Positions 53,536 through 63,139 are shown, counted from the first letter of the stretch. The stretch: DNA of 64,000 nucleotides from JBCCTX01 sp964468435 (GCA_964468435.1 CAYXVE010000011.1:1-64000); one strand, 5' to 3'. Notes: generated from the letters alone by a model not told the origin. Numbers and translations: made by a program.

Positions 53536-54569
53536 CGTGAATTGGTTTTGAACAAAGACCATTCCGTAAAAATTCTACTTTTGCGTTCTGTAATAAAGTA
53601 TTCTATTGCCAACAGGATTAATCCTATCAGCAGAAAACCCTGATATTGATCTTCGTAATCGGTAAATACCTCTTCTTCAAATTCTTTTTGCTCCATACCT
53701 GCCAGTTCGTTCATTATGGCATTTACTTCTGTATTCCCTTGTTCCAGTCTAAAATATCTTCCATTTCCCTGGATACTCACTTTTTGTAACATCTCTTCGT
53801 TAAGTTTTGAAAAAACGATGCCGCCTTCTTTATCGCGTTTGTAATCTATCTGCCTTCCCCGCTCATATATGGGAATAGGGGAACCTTTGGTTGTGCCAAC
53901 CCCCATAGTATGTATGATTACACCTTCTTCAGCGACTTCTGTTGCTGCTTTCAGCGCATCACCCTCGTGGTTTTCTCCATCTGAAAGTACCAATACGACC
54001 TTGTACTTAGGATCAGCATTTTCAAATGCGTCGCGAGCCATTCTGATTGCATCACCTATCGCAGTACCTTGAGTAGGAGCGAGTTCTGTGGTAATGGTAC
54101 GTAAAAAGGTTTTGGCAGCGGTATAATCAGAGGTGAGGGGCACCTGTAGATAAGCATTTCCTGCAAAGATAATTAGACCAATTCTGTCTCCGCCGAGTTT
54201 ATCGATTAGCCTTGAGATAAACTGCTTGGAGCGGGCCAGGCGATTGGGCTTTTCATCCTCTGCCAGCATTGATTTGGAGATATCCAGTGCTACCACGAGA
54301 TCTACTCCTTTTCGTTTCACTTTTTCTGCCTTTAAGCCGCGCTGTGGGTTAGCCAGGGCGATGATGAAAAAAGATACTGCTAGCAATATTAGTGTAAACT
54401 TGACATAGTGTTTTCCTGAGGGTCTGTATGGCATGAGTTTATCCCATATACTTGGTACAGCTACCCGTTTCATAGCCTTTCTTCTCCCCCACACAAACAG
54501 GACAAAACCCATTGCGAGTGGGATCAGCAGTAAGAATAAGTACAGTGCTTCCGGATGTTCTAACCTCAT
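53532..54569 (-). CDS. batB: BatB: VWA-domain membrane protein
   Basis: A 345-aa protein with two N-terminal membrane spans (LYLFLLLIPLAMGFVLF; VKFTLILLAVSFFIIAL), a VWA domain with MIDAS motif DISKSMLAEDE and its downstream parts TSDYTAAKTF and LSDGENHEGD, and a C-terminal span. VWA domains bind divalent metal and partner proteins in the periplasm. 13 bp after batA, coupled to batC by overlap. Confidence 0.95.
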   Translation of the reverse strand: MRLEHPEALYLFLLLIPLAMGFVLFVWGRRKAMKRVAVPSIWDKLMPYRPSGKHYVKFTLILLAVSFFIIALANPQRGLKAEKVKRKGVDLVVALDISKSMLAEDEKPNRLARSKQFISRLIDKLGGDRIGLIIFAGNAYLQVPLTSDYTAAKTFLRTITTELAPTQGTAIGDAIRMARDAFENADPKYKVVLVLSDGENHEGDALKAATEVAEEGVIIHTMGVGTTKGSPIPIYERGRQIDYKRDKEGGIVFSKLNEEMLQKVSIQGNGRYFRLEQGNTEVNAIMNELAGMEQKEFEEEVFTDYEDQYQGFLLIGLILLAIEYFITERKSRIFTEWSLFKTNSR

Positions 54570-54582
54570 AATTTAACAAAGC

Positions 54583-55587
54583 TCAGGGAATATGCCTCAC
54601 TACAAAATACCTCAATAATATTTCTGTCAGTAAAATAATTCCACCGATGATCAAAAACCAGTAAAATTGTTCTGTTTTACGCGAAATGCGTGTGACCTGT
54701 ATTCTGGATGTCTCCAATTGATCAATTTCTTCATAAACGTTTTCAAGCGCCTGGTTGTTGGTTGCCCGGAAATACTTACCTCCGGTCTCATTGGCGATCT
54801 GCTGAAGAAGATCTTCATCGATCTCTACTTCCATGTTTTGGTATGTGGTACCAAAAGGTGTCTGCACGGGATAAGGTGCTGTCCCTCTTCTACCCACACC
54901 AATGGTATAAACGCGGATATTGTACTCCAGGGCTGCATCAACAGCAGTCATGGGATCGATAAAACCTGAATTATTCACACCATCCGTTAACAAGATCACC
55001 ACTTTGCTTTGGGTTTCACTTTCTTTCAGACGGGTGATGGCTGTAGCCAGGCCCATACCTATTGCTGTACCATCTTCTATGAGCCCGTTTTTAATTTCAC
55101 CCAGCATTTTATCGACAACCTTGTGATCAATGGTCAATGGACATTGGGTAAAGCTTTCTCCAGCAAACACCACTAGACCGATACGGTCATTGGGGCGGTT
55201 TTCCAGAAACTGGGCAGCCTTGGCTTTGGCTGCCTCCAGACGATCAGGCTGGAAGTCCCTAGCCAGCATACTCCCGGAAACGTCCAATGCAACCACAATA
55301 TCAATACCCTGTGTATTGACCTCCTCTTCATTGAATGCTGTCTGAGGTCTCGCCAATGCAACGATGAGAAATATTGTAGCGAGACTCCGGAGGATAAAGA
55401 GATATTTCTTGATTAAACCTCTTACAGGCCTTTTGTGCGATTTGACCCCCTCCAATACAGGTAATGTCAGCGTAGGATACATTTGTCGATATCTCCAAAA
55501 ATGCCATACGATAAATAGTATAGGCAGTATGAGTAACCAAAATGCATTAGGAGTCGCAAACTCAATATTTTTGAGAAAATCAATCAT
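54583..55587 (-). CDS. batA: BatA: VWA-domain membrane protein
   Basis: A 334-aa paralogue of BatB. N-terminal spans (FWLLILPILFIVWHFW), the MIDAS motif DVSGSMLARDF with TxxD-like TDGVNNSGF, and a C-terminal membrane segment (WFLIIGGIILLTEILLRYF). The start overlaps the stop of the upstream BatD-like gene by ATGA. BatA and BatB probably form a heteromeric membrane complex with the TPR proteins. Confidence 0.95.
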   Translation of the reverse strand: MIDFLKNIEFATPNAFWLLILPILFIVWHFWRYRQMYPTLTLPVLEGVKSHKRPVRGLIKKYLFILRSLATIFLIVALARPQTAFNEEEVNTQGIDIVVALDVSGSMLARDFQPDRLEAAKAKAAQFLENRPNDRIGLVVFAGESFTQCPLTIDHKVVDKMLGEIKNGLIEDGTAIGMGLATAITRLKESETQSKVVILLTDGVNNSGFIDPMTAVDAALEYNIRVYTIGVGRRGTAPYPVQTPFGTTYQNMEVEIDEDLLQQIANETGGKYFRATNNQALENVYEEIDQLETSRIQVTRISRKTEQFYWFLIIGGIILLTEILLRYFVVRHIP

Positions 55588-56585
55588 GTTTTTGTAGTTT
55601 GAGTGGGCTGAGGAATGGCTTCAGCCATATCTTCAGCTATGATGATCTCCCGGGTCATTTGCACAAAGTTTCTGGATACATCCAGACTTTTACGGTTCTC
55701 TTCAGGTCCTGGTCTAGACTTGGCAAATTTAGTCAAGTCTGCTCTTTGTAGCAGATCCTGAAGCTGAGCCATCTGCTCAGCAGTAATATCTTTCCTTTTG
55801 AGATCCCTGATGATTTCTTCTGTAGTAGATTCCCGTGCCGGTATATTGTATCTACCTTCCAGATATTCTCTTATAATTTCAGTAAGTTCAACATAGTATT
55901 CTTTCACACGTCCTTCCTGCCACAATTTTTTATGTTCCAGTAAATCTAGTTTCTCCAGGGCAACCTCATGAGGAGGTATTTCAGGCTCTTTTTTGATCAG
56001 TATAGCAGGCTTCCGTTTTTTCCTCAGATCATTCCAATATATCACGCCTCCAATGATGGCCAGAATAATGACCGCGATTAAGATCCAAGGGAAAATCTCC
56101 CTAAAGGTAATGGGAACGGGTTGAATCGTTTTGATGGCCTTGATGGCCTGAGAAGTATCAACCGGAACGGTATGTACAAATACATCCAGAGGATTTGTTG
56201 TCTTAGATAATGTATCATTGCTGTAGGTGGAAGTATAGTAGAAATTCAGAGGGGGTATCTGATAGGCCCCTGAATCAAAAGCAGTAAGATATAATGTTTG
56301 CATTTGGGTGATGTTTCCACCTCCTGTTAAGCTATCTAGTTCTGTCCGGGAAACGATTTCCATTCTCCCGAGTGTGTCCAGCCATGAGGGCCAGAATACC
56401 CGTATATCATCTGGATAAGAGACTTCTACATTCAGCGGGAGTTGATCTCCGATCAGCATATCCGTAGTATCGATACTAGCCCGTACGGTGATATCCTGGG
56501 AAAAGATATCGTGATACGAGCATATATTGACCAGTAAAAGCAGGAGCAGGGTATACGAGAATCTTCCCTGGCAGAAATCGGACAT
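55584..56585 (-). CDS. BatD-like membrane protein between DUF58 and batA
   Basis: Start at 56585 (MSDFCQGRFSYTLLLLLLVN) is preferred since the upstream alternative at 56657 adds a non-hydrophobic leader. About 333 aa: signal peptide, Ig-like exported region with a GDQLPLNVEVSYPDDI segment, one span (WILIAVIILAIIGGVIYW), and a cytoplasmic helical tail (KLWQEGRVKEYYVELTEIIREYLEGRYNIPARESTTEEI). This position is usually filled by a BatD-like protein of unknown function in Bacteroidota Bat clusters. Confidence 0.83.
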   Translation of the reverse strand: MSDFCQGRFSYTLLLLLLVNICSYHDIFSQDITVRASIDTTDMLIGDQLPLNVEVSYPDDIRVFWPSWLDTLGRMEIVSRTELDSLTGGGNITQMQTLYLTAFDSGAYQIPPLNFYYTSTYSNDTLSKTTNPLDVFVHTVPVDTSQAIKAIKTIQPVPITFREIFPWILIAVIILAIIGGVIYWNDLRKKRKPAILIKKEPEIPPHEVALEKLDLLEHKKLWQEGRVKEYYVELTEIIREYLEGRYNIPARESTTEEIIRDLKRKDITAEQMAQLQDLLQRADLTKFAKSRPGPEENRKSLDVSRNFVQMTREIIIAEDMAEAIPQPTQTTKT

Positions 56586-56798
56586 GAAATTGCGGGAAAG
56601 ATACCATGTATGTACAGAGCTACTGCTTTTTATCGATCCAGATATTATATGACTCATGTAACTGATACAATATTCAGTGTTGAAGTTAAAAAAGCACTAA
56701 CCGATTACAGATAAAGATGCGCGAGAAGTATGTATTGTATGTTCAACGACACAAATTTAGTATTATAACACGTTTTTTACGAATGAATTTATCTTTCG

Positions 56799-57701
56799 TT
56801 ATGCCCGTTTCTCCCGCATATTGAACAAATTGAGTAAAGCGGCGATGTATGAGTCCTTGATATTGATACTAACCAAGTCTGCACCACTTCTTAGGAAGCG
56901 GGACCGTGTTTTCTCAAAATTTTCCTTATACCACTTTCCATAACTGATCCGGGTAGCTTTGCTGGCAGTATCCAACCAGGCCATTTCACCCGTTTCAGCA
57001 TCTTTCACACGTACCAGCCCCATATTGGGTAATTCTTTTTCCCTATCGTCATACAAATGTATCCCCACAACATCGTGCCTTCTGCGTGCGATACTCAGTG
57101 CTTCCTTGTATTCAGGTCCATTATTGAGAAAGTCTGAGATAATGAAAACGATACTACGTTTTTTCAAGAAATTGGTCATGTGGCGAAGTACATCAGCTAG
57201 ATCCGTACTGCTTCCCTCGGGATGTATATCTATCAACTCTCTGATAATACGCAGAATATGATTTCTTCCTTTTTTGGGGGGGATAAACTTTTCAACCCGG
57301 TCTGTAAAAAAGATCACTCCAACTTTATCATTGTTATTAATAGCCGAAAAAGACAAGACAGCAGCAATTTCCGTAATAATATCTTGCTTGAGCTGTGCGA
57401 TCTGGTCTCTGTTTTTCTGAGTACCAAACAGGGTAGAAGGACTCACGTCAATGATTAGCATCACCGTCAGTTCACGTTCTTCCTCAAATACCTTCACGTG
57501 AGTTTCATGGGTCCGGGCCGTTACATTCCAGTCAATATTGCGAACATCGTCTCCATATTGATAAGCTCTTACCTCACTGAAAGACATTCCCCTCCCCTTA
57601 AAGGCACTATGATAGCCTCCAGAAAAGATCTGATCCGAGAGGCCACGGGTCTTAATCTCAATTTTTCGAACCTTTTTGAGCAGTTCTGTTGTTCTATCCA
57701 T
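56799..57701 (-). CDS. DUF58 domain-containing protein
   Basis: A 300-aa cytoplasmic protein with the DUF58 core FKGRGMSFSEVRAYQYGDDVRNIDWNVTART and a VWA-like region (VMLIIDVSPSTLFGT, VFIISDFLNNGPEY). In most genomes it sits between moxR and batA and is thought to work with the MoxR AAA+ ATPase. It is the first gene of the operon here, with no moxR in the 77 bp before the divergent HAD gene. Confidence 0.93.
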   Translation of the reverse strand: MDRTTELLKKVRKIEIKTRGLSDQIFSGGYHSAFKGRGMSFSEVRAYQYGDDVRNIDWNVTARTHETHVKVFEEERELTVMLIIDVSPSTLFGTQKNRDQIAQLKQDIITEIAAVLSFSAINNNDKVGVIFFTDRVEKFIPPKKGRNHILRIIRELIDIHPEGSSTDLADVLRHMTNFLKKRSIVFIISDFLNNGPEYKEALSIARRRHDVVGIHLYDDREKELPNMGLVRVKDAETGEMAWLDTASKATRISYGKWYKENFEKTRSRFLRSGADLVSINIKDSYIAALLNLFNMREKRA

Positions 57702-57754
57702 GTGTGATGTCTGGAGCCGGAAAGTTACAAAGACTCTTAATAAAGAAAAAGGAC

Positions 57755-57762
57755 TAATTTTG
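57755..57762 (+). promoter_or_regulatory. TAnnTTTG promoter element of the HAD gene
   Basis: TAATTTTG matches the Bacteroidota -7 consensus exactly and sits 16 bp upstream of the start codon, which implies a very short leader. No clear -33 TTTG partner at the usual spacing was seen. Confidence 0.45.
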
Positions 57763-57778
57763 CATCAAAATCTGATTT

Positions 57779-58627
57779 ATGAATCATCTGTATATATCTG
57801 ATCTTGACGGCACACTTCTCAGAAGTGATGTTAGTATTTCTGACTGGTCGCGAGATCAGTTATACCGCCTTTTGTCCGAGCAGTTTCCCTTTACCATCGC
57901 CACAGCCAGATCTGTGGGTTCAGTGCAAGAAATCCTCAAGGGTATTCCCTTTCATCTTCCTATTGTAGGAGGCAATGGTGCTTACGTATCGGATTTCCAC
58001 TCTGGGGATCACATCCGGATCAATCATCTTGATCTCATGCTTATCGATCCATTATTGGGAATGATACGCAATCAAGGGCATCTTCCCTTTATTAGCACCT
58101 TTGATGGATACAAAGACGCCCTATACTACGAGCGTGTCTCGAATCAAGGAGGTGAATGGTTTATCACAGACCGGATCAAGGCTCGCGATAAGCGGTTGAG
58201 ACATACGCCACATCTCAAGAACTGTTTTAGAGAGTCTGTCATTAGCTTTACTGTGGTAGACCGGGAGGAAGCACTGATGGAACTCAAGTATATGCTACAT
58301 GATGCCTTTCCCCAAATGCTGGAGATTCATATTTACGATAATTACCACACTCCAGAATGGTTCTGGATGAGTATTCATGACCGACAAGCAACCAAAGCGA
58401 ATGGCATCCTTTCCATTGCCGAAGAACTGGGATTTAAGCGAGAAGATATTACCGTATTTGGAGATAATACCAATGATGTCAGCATGTTTCAGGTTGCGGG
58501 TAGATCTGTAGCAGTAGAAAATGCCAAAGATGAAGTCAAGGCATTTGCGACACATACCATCGGACATCATGAATCAGACAGTGTTATCCGCTTTATCATA
58601 GCAGAAATCGAGACCCTGACCATCTGA
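57779..58627 (+). CDS. Cof-type HAD-IIB hydrolase (sugar or nucleotide phosphatase)
   Basis: A 282-aa haloacid dehalogenase-superfamily phosphatase. Motif I is ISDLDGTLLRSD, motif II is TATARS, motif III lysine is in RQATKANGILSI, and motif IV is GDNTNDVSMF. The cap between motifs II and III is of the C2B type, as in Cof/YidA phosphatases. The substrate (often a sugar phosphate or FMN) cannot be predicted. Divergent from the DUF58-bat operon. Confidence 0.9.
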   Translation: MNHLYISDLDGTLLRSDVSISDWSRDQLYRLLSEQFPFTIATARSVGSVQEILKGIPFHLPIVGGNGAYVSDFHSGDHIRINHLDLMLIDPLLGMIRNQGHLPFISTFDGYKDALYYERVSNQGGEWFITDRIKARDKRLRHTPHLKNCFRESVISFTVVDREEALMELKYMLHDAFPQMLEIHIYDNYHTPEWFWMSIHDRQATKANGILSIAEELGFKREDITVFGDNTNDVSMFQVAGRSVAVENAKDEVKAFATHTIGHHESDSVIRFIIAEIETLTI

Positions 58628-58639
58628 AGTAATTAACAA

Positions 58640-59371
58640 TTAGCGTAACAAGAGAAATAATCCTGCAGCGAGGAGTCCTCCTATAGTTGGTCCGATTATC
58701 GGCACCCAGCTATATCTCCAATCGCTTGAGCCTTTGCCATGAATAGGGAAAAGCGCATGTACCAGACGGGGCGATAGATCCCTGGCGGGATTAATGGCAT
58801 ATCCTGTAGTACCTCCGAGGCTCAGGCCGATTCCAAAGACCAGTAAACTAACGGGTAACGCATCCAGGGCTCCCAGACCACCGGGTTCACCGTTTGGCCC
58901 GGCAATGCTGGGCTTAGAAAGATACAATACTCCCAGTACCAGGATAAAAGTTGCGATAATCTCCGCAGCAAGGTTCAACAAAGGATTTCTGATCGCAGGA
59001 ACAGTAGCAAAAACACTAAGCTTTACGTCTTGGTCATCAGTCGCTTTGAAGTGATCTTTGTAGTGGATCCAAACCCCAAAAGCACCCGTAAATGCGCCTG
59101 AAAACTGAGCAATCAGATAACTCGGTACATCTGCCCAGGGAAATTTACCAGTAACAGCAAGCCCCAGCGTTACGGCAGGATTAATATGCGCACCACTGAA
59201 CTGCCCCACAACAACAACTGCAACAAACACAGCAATTCCCCAACCAAATGTTACAACAATCCATCCCGCATTTTGACCCTTCGTTTGATTTAAGATAGCA
59301 TTGGCTACAACACCATCTCCCAGTAGTAATAAGATAGCAGTTCCAATAAATTCAGCCAAAATAGGATTCAT
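58640..59371 (-). CDS. glpF: Aquaporin/glycerol facilitator (MIP family)
   Basis: A 243-aa channel with six membrane spans and both NPA boxes: GAHINPAVTLG and GYAINPARDLSPR. The D after the second NPAR (NPARD) and the length with extra loop LSKPSIAGPNGEPGG are typical of GlpF-type glycerol facilitators rather than water-only channels. No glycerol kinase is adjacent. Convergent with the HAD gene. Confidence 0.9.
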   Translation of the reverse strand: MNPILAEFIGTAILLLLGDGVVANAILNQTKGQNAGWIVVTFGWGIAVFVAVVVVGQFSGAHINPAVTLGLAVTGKFPWADVPSYLIAQFSGAFTGAFGVWIHYKDHFKATDDQDVKLSVFATVPAIRNPLLNLAAEIIATFILVLGVLYLSKPSIAGPNGEPGGLGALDALPVSLLVFGIGLSLGGTTGYAINPARDLSPRLVHALFPIHGKGSSDWRYSWVPIIGPTIGGLLAAGLFLLLR

Positions 59372-59451
59372 ACATCAGATCAATTTGTGGTAGTATTAAA
59401 CAGGAGTATTACTTTTCATTTAATTACTTCTCCTTTATCATCAACAGATCC

Positions 59452-59856
59452 TCATAGAAAGGATTTTATCCTCTCTACCTTAGCAGCAATGGACATATCG
59501 TACAACGTATCGTTTTTCAACAGATATTCATACAGCTTCAGCGCTCTGTAATAGGCAATCCGCGCCTTGATCATATTATTTTTCATCCCATGCAGTTCAC
59601 CCTCATAATACAGCAGTTCAGCTGCTATTTTCAACTCTTCCAAAGACAATCTATTTTGGTTTGTCAACATCGTATAATATTGGTCTACAGGGTTTTCTCT
59701 CAGCATCATGAAAGTAGCGTCTAGCATATTATCCCATACATACTCCACATACTTCAACCCATCATCTGGCTTATCAGCCTGCTTAAATCCCATCAATATA
59801 GCTAAAACCTCTCCAAGCTGCTCGATCTGCTTCAGGATAAAATCTCGCTGTTCCAT
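59452..59856 (-). CDS. Hypothetical helical protein
   Basis: A 134-aa cytoplasmic, all-helical protein with no signal or membrane segment. Segments LSLEELKIAAELLYYEGELHG and NNMIKARIAYYRALKLYEYLLKN look TPR-like (one degenerate repeat pair). No family I can name with confidence. It lies between the aquaporin gene and the IS5 remnant. Confidence 0.65.
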   Translation of the reverse strand: MEQRDFILKQIEQLGEVLAILMGFKQADKPDDGLKYVEYVWDNMLDATFMMLRENPVDQYYTMLTNQNRLSLEELKIAAELLYYEGELHGMKNNMIKARIAYYRALKLYEYLLKNDTLYDMSIAAKVERIKSFL

Positions 59857-59874
59857 ATATAATGTTCAGTAATT

Positions 59875-60615
59875 TTGAGTCTAAATGCAAATGGGAAGCG
59901 CAGTATCTACCATTTTTCTCTTATCTTATGTTTTGAGTACGTGGTCTCACTCTATGCCGAAATAAGCTATTATACTGTCTATCACCATTATCGAAAACGG
60001 AGTAAAGATGGCTCTTGGCAACGAGTATGGACAAAGTTTTCGGCTCAATTTAAATTGCTACTGGACTTTTCTACTGCTCAACTTGATGCTACCCACAGTC
60101 TAGCTAAAAAGGGAGGAGAATCTGTTGAGTATCAAGGTCGTAAGAAAGCTTAAAACAGTGATATTTTATGCATGATCGATAGAAATGGGCTTGTGGTAGC
60201 TTGGGCTAAATCCATAGCAGGTAATCATAACGATCTTTACCAGATTGAAAAACAACTCCATACGATGTGGGCCCGGTCAAGAGAATCTTCTATCCCCATT
60301 GAGGGATTATTTTTACATGCTGATGCATAATACGACGCAGAGATCTTACGGAAAATCCTTGAAAAAGAGGAGATTAAACTAAATGTCGCTCATAATAAAC
60401 GAAATGGCTCAAAAATAGCTTCAAAAGTGTTTTTTGATGAAAAAATGTATCAAGAGCGATTGGTTATTGAGAGAGCAAATGCCTGGATGGATAGCTCTAG
60501 AACGTTACTGATTAGACAAGATACTTCTATTGAGAGTCGGTGGGCTTGGCATTTTGTCGCGGCCACTGTTGGGATGATCAAGCATAAAATTCAGCATAAG
60601 AAAGACTTTCAATGA
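59875..60615 (+). pseudogene. IS5-family transposase remnant
   Basis: One continuous frame, interrupted by two in-frame TAA codons (60151-60153 and 60328-60330). The peptides YHHYRKRSKDGSWQRVWTKF, LDATHSLAKKGGESVEYQGRKK, WAKSIAGNHNDLYQIEKQL, IEGLFLHADA and NVAHNKRNGSKIASKVFFDE, VIERANAWMDSSRTLLIRQD follow the IS5-type DDE transposase of Bacteroidota in order. The N-terminal part is degraded beyond recognition. Terminal inverted repeats were not found, so the element is dead. Confidence 0.8.
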
Positions 60616-60674
60616 CTTCTATCACCTATTAAAATGACATATACCATTAATTTTTTTTACGCTATTTTTACGCT

Positions 60675-60848
60675 ATAACAAAAAGAATCTTTCAATCATT
60701 CCTTACCCTTGTAGCCTTCACTTTGATTTTCTTTAGTGCTTGTGAGCAGGAAGAAAGCCTAAATGTTACCACGTGTGTATCAAATTATGTAGAAAGTGCT
60801 GTTGTCTACATAAAAGAACAGGCTGGTAGTGCTATGCTTTCTGAGTAG
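60675..60848 (+). pseudogene. Start-less lipoprotein-like reading frame
   Basis: Frame reads ITKRIFQSFLTLVAFTLIFFS-AC-EQEES..., a lipoprotein signal peptide with lipobox FFSAC, followed by about 30 residues to TAG at 60846-60848. There is no ATG, GTG or TTG upstream in frame after the stop at 60648; the first codon of the signal is ATA, which could be a mutated ATG. It overlaps the end of terC (minus strand) by 17 bp. Probably a decayed or truncated lipoprotein gene. Confidence 0.35.
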
Positions 60849-61629
60849 TTTTGGCCTTTCTTTTCTTAATTTCCATGAGATTGCGCTGATAACGACCCTG
60901 AACTATATCCACAATTACCAGGATCACTAGGATAAAGTAAAATGTAGTCTTGTTGAGTGGGGTAATTTCATTTCCAAATAGCTTCAAATGGGCCAGATGC
61001 CCTCCTTCTGACAGCAGCATCACCCCGACAAGAAATAGAATAAAAAGTCCCAGCACCTCATACATCCGGTTGTTGCTCAGGAAGGTCGTGACGCGATCTG
61101 AAAGCCAGATCATGGCAAGACCTCCAATCACGATGGCTGCTGCCATAACCCAGAATACTTCTGTCAGTGCCATGGCACTCAGGATAGAATCGAACGAAAA
61201 GACCAGATTCATGATGACGATCATGGTGATGATACTGGCAATAGACTTTTCATCACTTGCTTTTTTCTCTTCTTTTTCTTCCAGCGATATCATATGCCAT
61301 ATTTCTTTGGTAGCTGTGTACATAATGAAAATACCTCCTAGTAAAACAATCAGACTATGGATGCTAAATTCTCCCGTGGCAATACTGGGATAGTTAAGTC
61401 CCCAGATAGGGTCCTGGAAATATTTGATGACATTCACCAGAATGAACAGTAGAGCTATACGCAGAAAGATAGCCAGCCCGATCCCCAACTGCCTGACAAA
61501 AGCTTGCTTCTCTTTAGGTGCGGCCCGGGATTCAAGGGAGATATACAGCAAATTGTCTAAGCCCAGGACAAGTTGTAGCATGACAAGCATACCCAGAGTA
61601 ATGAAATTTTCTACAGTTAATGTGCTCAT
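60832..61629 (-). CDS. TerC-family integral membrane protein
   Basis: A 265-aa protein with seven predicted membrane spans. The N-terminus TLGMLVMLQLVLGLDNLLYI and the middle MNLVFSFDSILSAMALT contain the paired acidic residues (LDN, FDS) characteristic of TerC proteins, thought to move metal ions, often Mn2+. The charged cytoplasmic loop (SLEEKEEKKASDEKS) and basic C-terminus are typical. No riboswitch-like fold was seen upstream. The known family links are Mn export or tellurite resistance; the specific role is not determined. Confidence 0.9.
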   Translation of the reverse strand: MSTLTVENFITLGMLVMLQLVLGLDNLLYISLESRAAPKEKQAFVRQLGIGLAIFLRIALLFILVNVIKYFQDPIWGLNYPSIATGEFSIHSLIVLLGGIFIMYTATKEIWHMISLEEKEEKKASDEKSIASIITMIVIMNLVFSFDSILSAMALTEVFWVMAAAIVIGGLAMIWLSDRVTTFLSNNRMYEVLGLFILFLVGVMLLSEGGHLAHLKLFGNEITPLNKTTFYFILVILVIVDIVQGRYQRNLMEIKKRKAKTTQKA

Positions 61630-61766
61630 GATATGAGATTATGATAACCTGCCATTTGAAAAACAATAATAGCCAAAAATCGCCGAATGCGCTATTCCAA
61701 GACAGATAAAATACCTATTTCCTGAGTAACTCATGCTGCTTCAAACGGATTCACAAAAGTGGATGT

Positions 61767-63134
61767 TCAACCTGCCGACAGTTCCACTACTCGGTGTTGG
61801 ATCAACATTTCTGTCAGATCATTGGCCCATTGTTCCAGGTCAATACCTAGCTGATCCTTATTGGTCTTTAGCACCTGAGCTACCATTTGTTTGGGTAGGT
61901 GGGATTTTCCATGATAAGCTCCCAGGATAGCACCGGTAACTGCCCCTACTGTATCATTATCCCGTCCGTAGTTAATCACAAATTCCAGAGACTTCCGGAA
62001 ATCAAAATCTCCAAAAATCAATGCTGCAAGGTTGATCATGTGGATTTCTCCAGCATGAAAGGGCATATCCTGATTTCTGTTATCGAGAAGTTCATACATA
62101 CGCTGAAGCTGGGTAATATATAAGGTATCACGTCCTTTATAGGGAAGCTTCAGATTATCCATATCTACATCATCCCTTGTCATTTCCCTGGCTTCATGCA
62201 CCATATACAGTACATCCCGGTAAAACCTGTATGAAGATCTACCTACCAGACGGCTGTGAAAGTACTTTTCAGGATCTGTCTCCTTCAATACATTGAGAAT
62301 ACTTTCTGGCGTAGCTTCAGGATCTATAGCACTTGCAACCATTGCAGCAGTGATGGCACTGATGTCTCTGGCATATCCCAGATCAAAGATCGAGAGACTA
62401 TAAGCAGCACGATATGCCCTTTCACTATTACCAGGATAGACCATCCCGATCATGGGTGTGTATAGCAGGCCTGCACAGACCATTTCACCCCCGTAAAACC
62501 TGCTCAAGGCATTGGAATATCCTTCTATATCCTTACGGGCAAAAGGTCTGGCCACAACAGCCCACTCCTGTAGCCATGCCATTCTTCTAATCTTATCTTC
62601 GAAAGGCTCGGGATCATAACTATCTGTTGATTTAAGGGCTGCAATTTCAGACTCGTAGCGATTTTCAAGATACCGTGCAAATGCATATGGATCAGGGCCT
62701 CTACTAGCATACATCCTACTTCCCTCTTTGCTCATGAAATCACTCAAGAGAATTTTCCATCTCGTATCGTCTGTAGTTCCTCCGGCCGGTAGATTAAAGC
62801 CCCATGTACCTTCGGGAGATGGCTCCCGTATCATATTGTCTAGACTATCTACAAAGCCGTACTCAACCTTGATATTATATCGGTTCCACATCTCAGTCGG
62901 AGCTCCCATGGCATCACCTATTGCTGAACCTACCAGCATCCCCAGCATTTTGTCATAGAGTTGTGCGCGTGAGATCTGTAAAAATGCCGTTTCCGGCAAC
63001 TCGTTAGAATCCTGCTTAGTATTCATATCAGCATGATCTGTATCCTGCTTAGGTTGGCAGGCTGGAAGTAACACCAGGAGTATACAGCATACTCCCAAGC
63101 ATAGCCTTAAGGTATTATACATAGATTTATACAT
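61767..63134 (-). CDS. ADP-ribosylglycohydrolase-family lipoprotein
   Basis: The start at 63134 (MYKSMYNTLRLCLGVCC) or 63122 gives a lipoprotein signal with lipobox LLPAC; the longer start at 63176 would overlap the upstream gene. The mature domain is an ADP-ribosylglycohydrolase fold: GSAIGDAMGAPTEMWNRY, GGTTDDTRWKI, CAGLLYTPMIG and the C-terminal metal site YGRDNDTVGAVTGAILGAYHG. The aspartates expected to bind two Mg ions are present. Most relatives are cytoplasmic, so an exported version is unusual. It begins 5 bp after the kinase gene stop. Confidence 0.85.
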   Translation of the reverse strand: MYKSMYNTLRLCLGVCCILLVLLPACQPKQDTDHADMNTKQDSNELPETAFLQISRAQLYDKMLGMLVGSAIGDAMGAPTEMWNRYNIKVEYGFVDSLDNMIREPSPEGTWGFNLPAGGTTDDTRWKILLSDFMSKEGSRMYASRGPDPYAFARYLENRYESEIAALKSTDSYDPEPFEDKIRRMAWLQEWAVVARPFARKDIEGYSNALSRFYGGEMVCAGLLYTPMIGMVYPGNSERAYRAAYSLSIFDLGYARDISAITAAMVASAIDPEATPESILNVLKETDPEKYFHSRLVGRSSYRFYRDVLYMVHEAREMTRDDVDMDNLKLPYKGRDTLYITQLQRMYELLDNRNQDMPFHAGEIHMINLAALIFGDFDFRKSLEFVINYGRDNDTVGAVTGAILGAYHGKSHLPKQMVAQVLKTNKDQLGIDLEQWANDLTEMLIQHRVVELSAG

Positions 63135-63139
63135 CGATT

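Noticed and set aside
61630..61766. Possible manganese (yybP-ykoY) riboswitch upstream of terC
   Set aside because: The 137-bp leader shows no conserved helices or motif of that riboswitch class.
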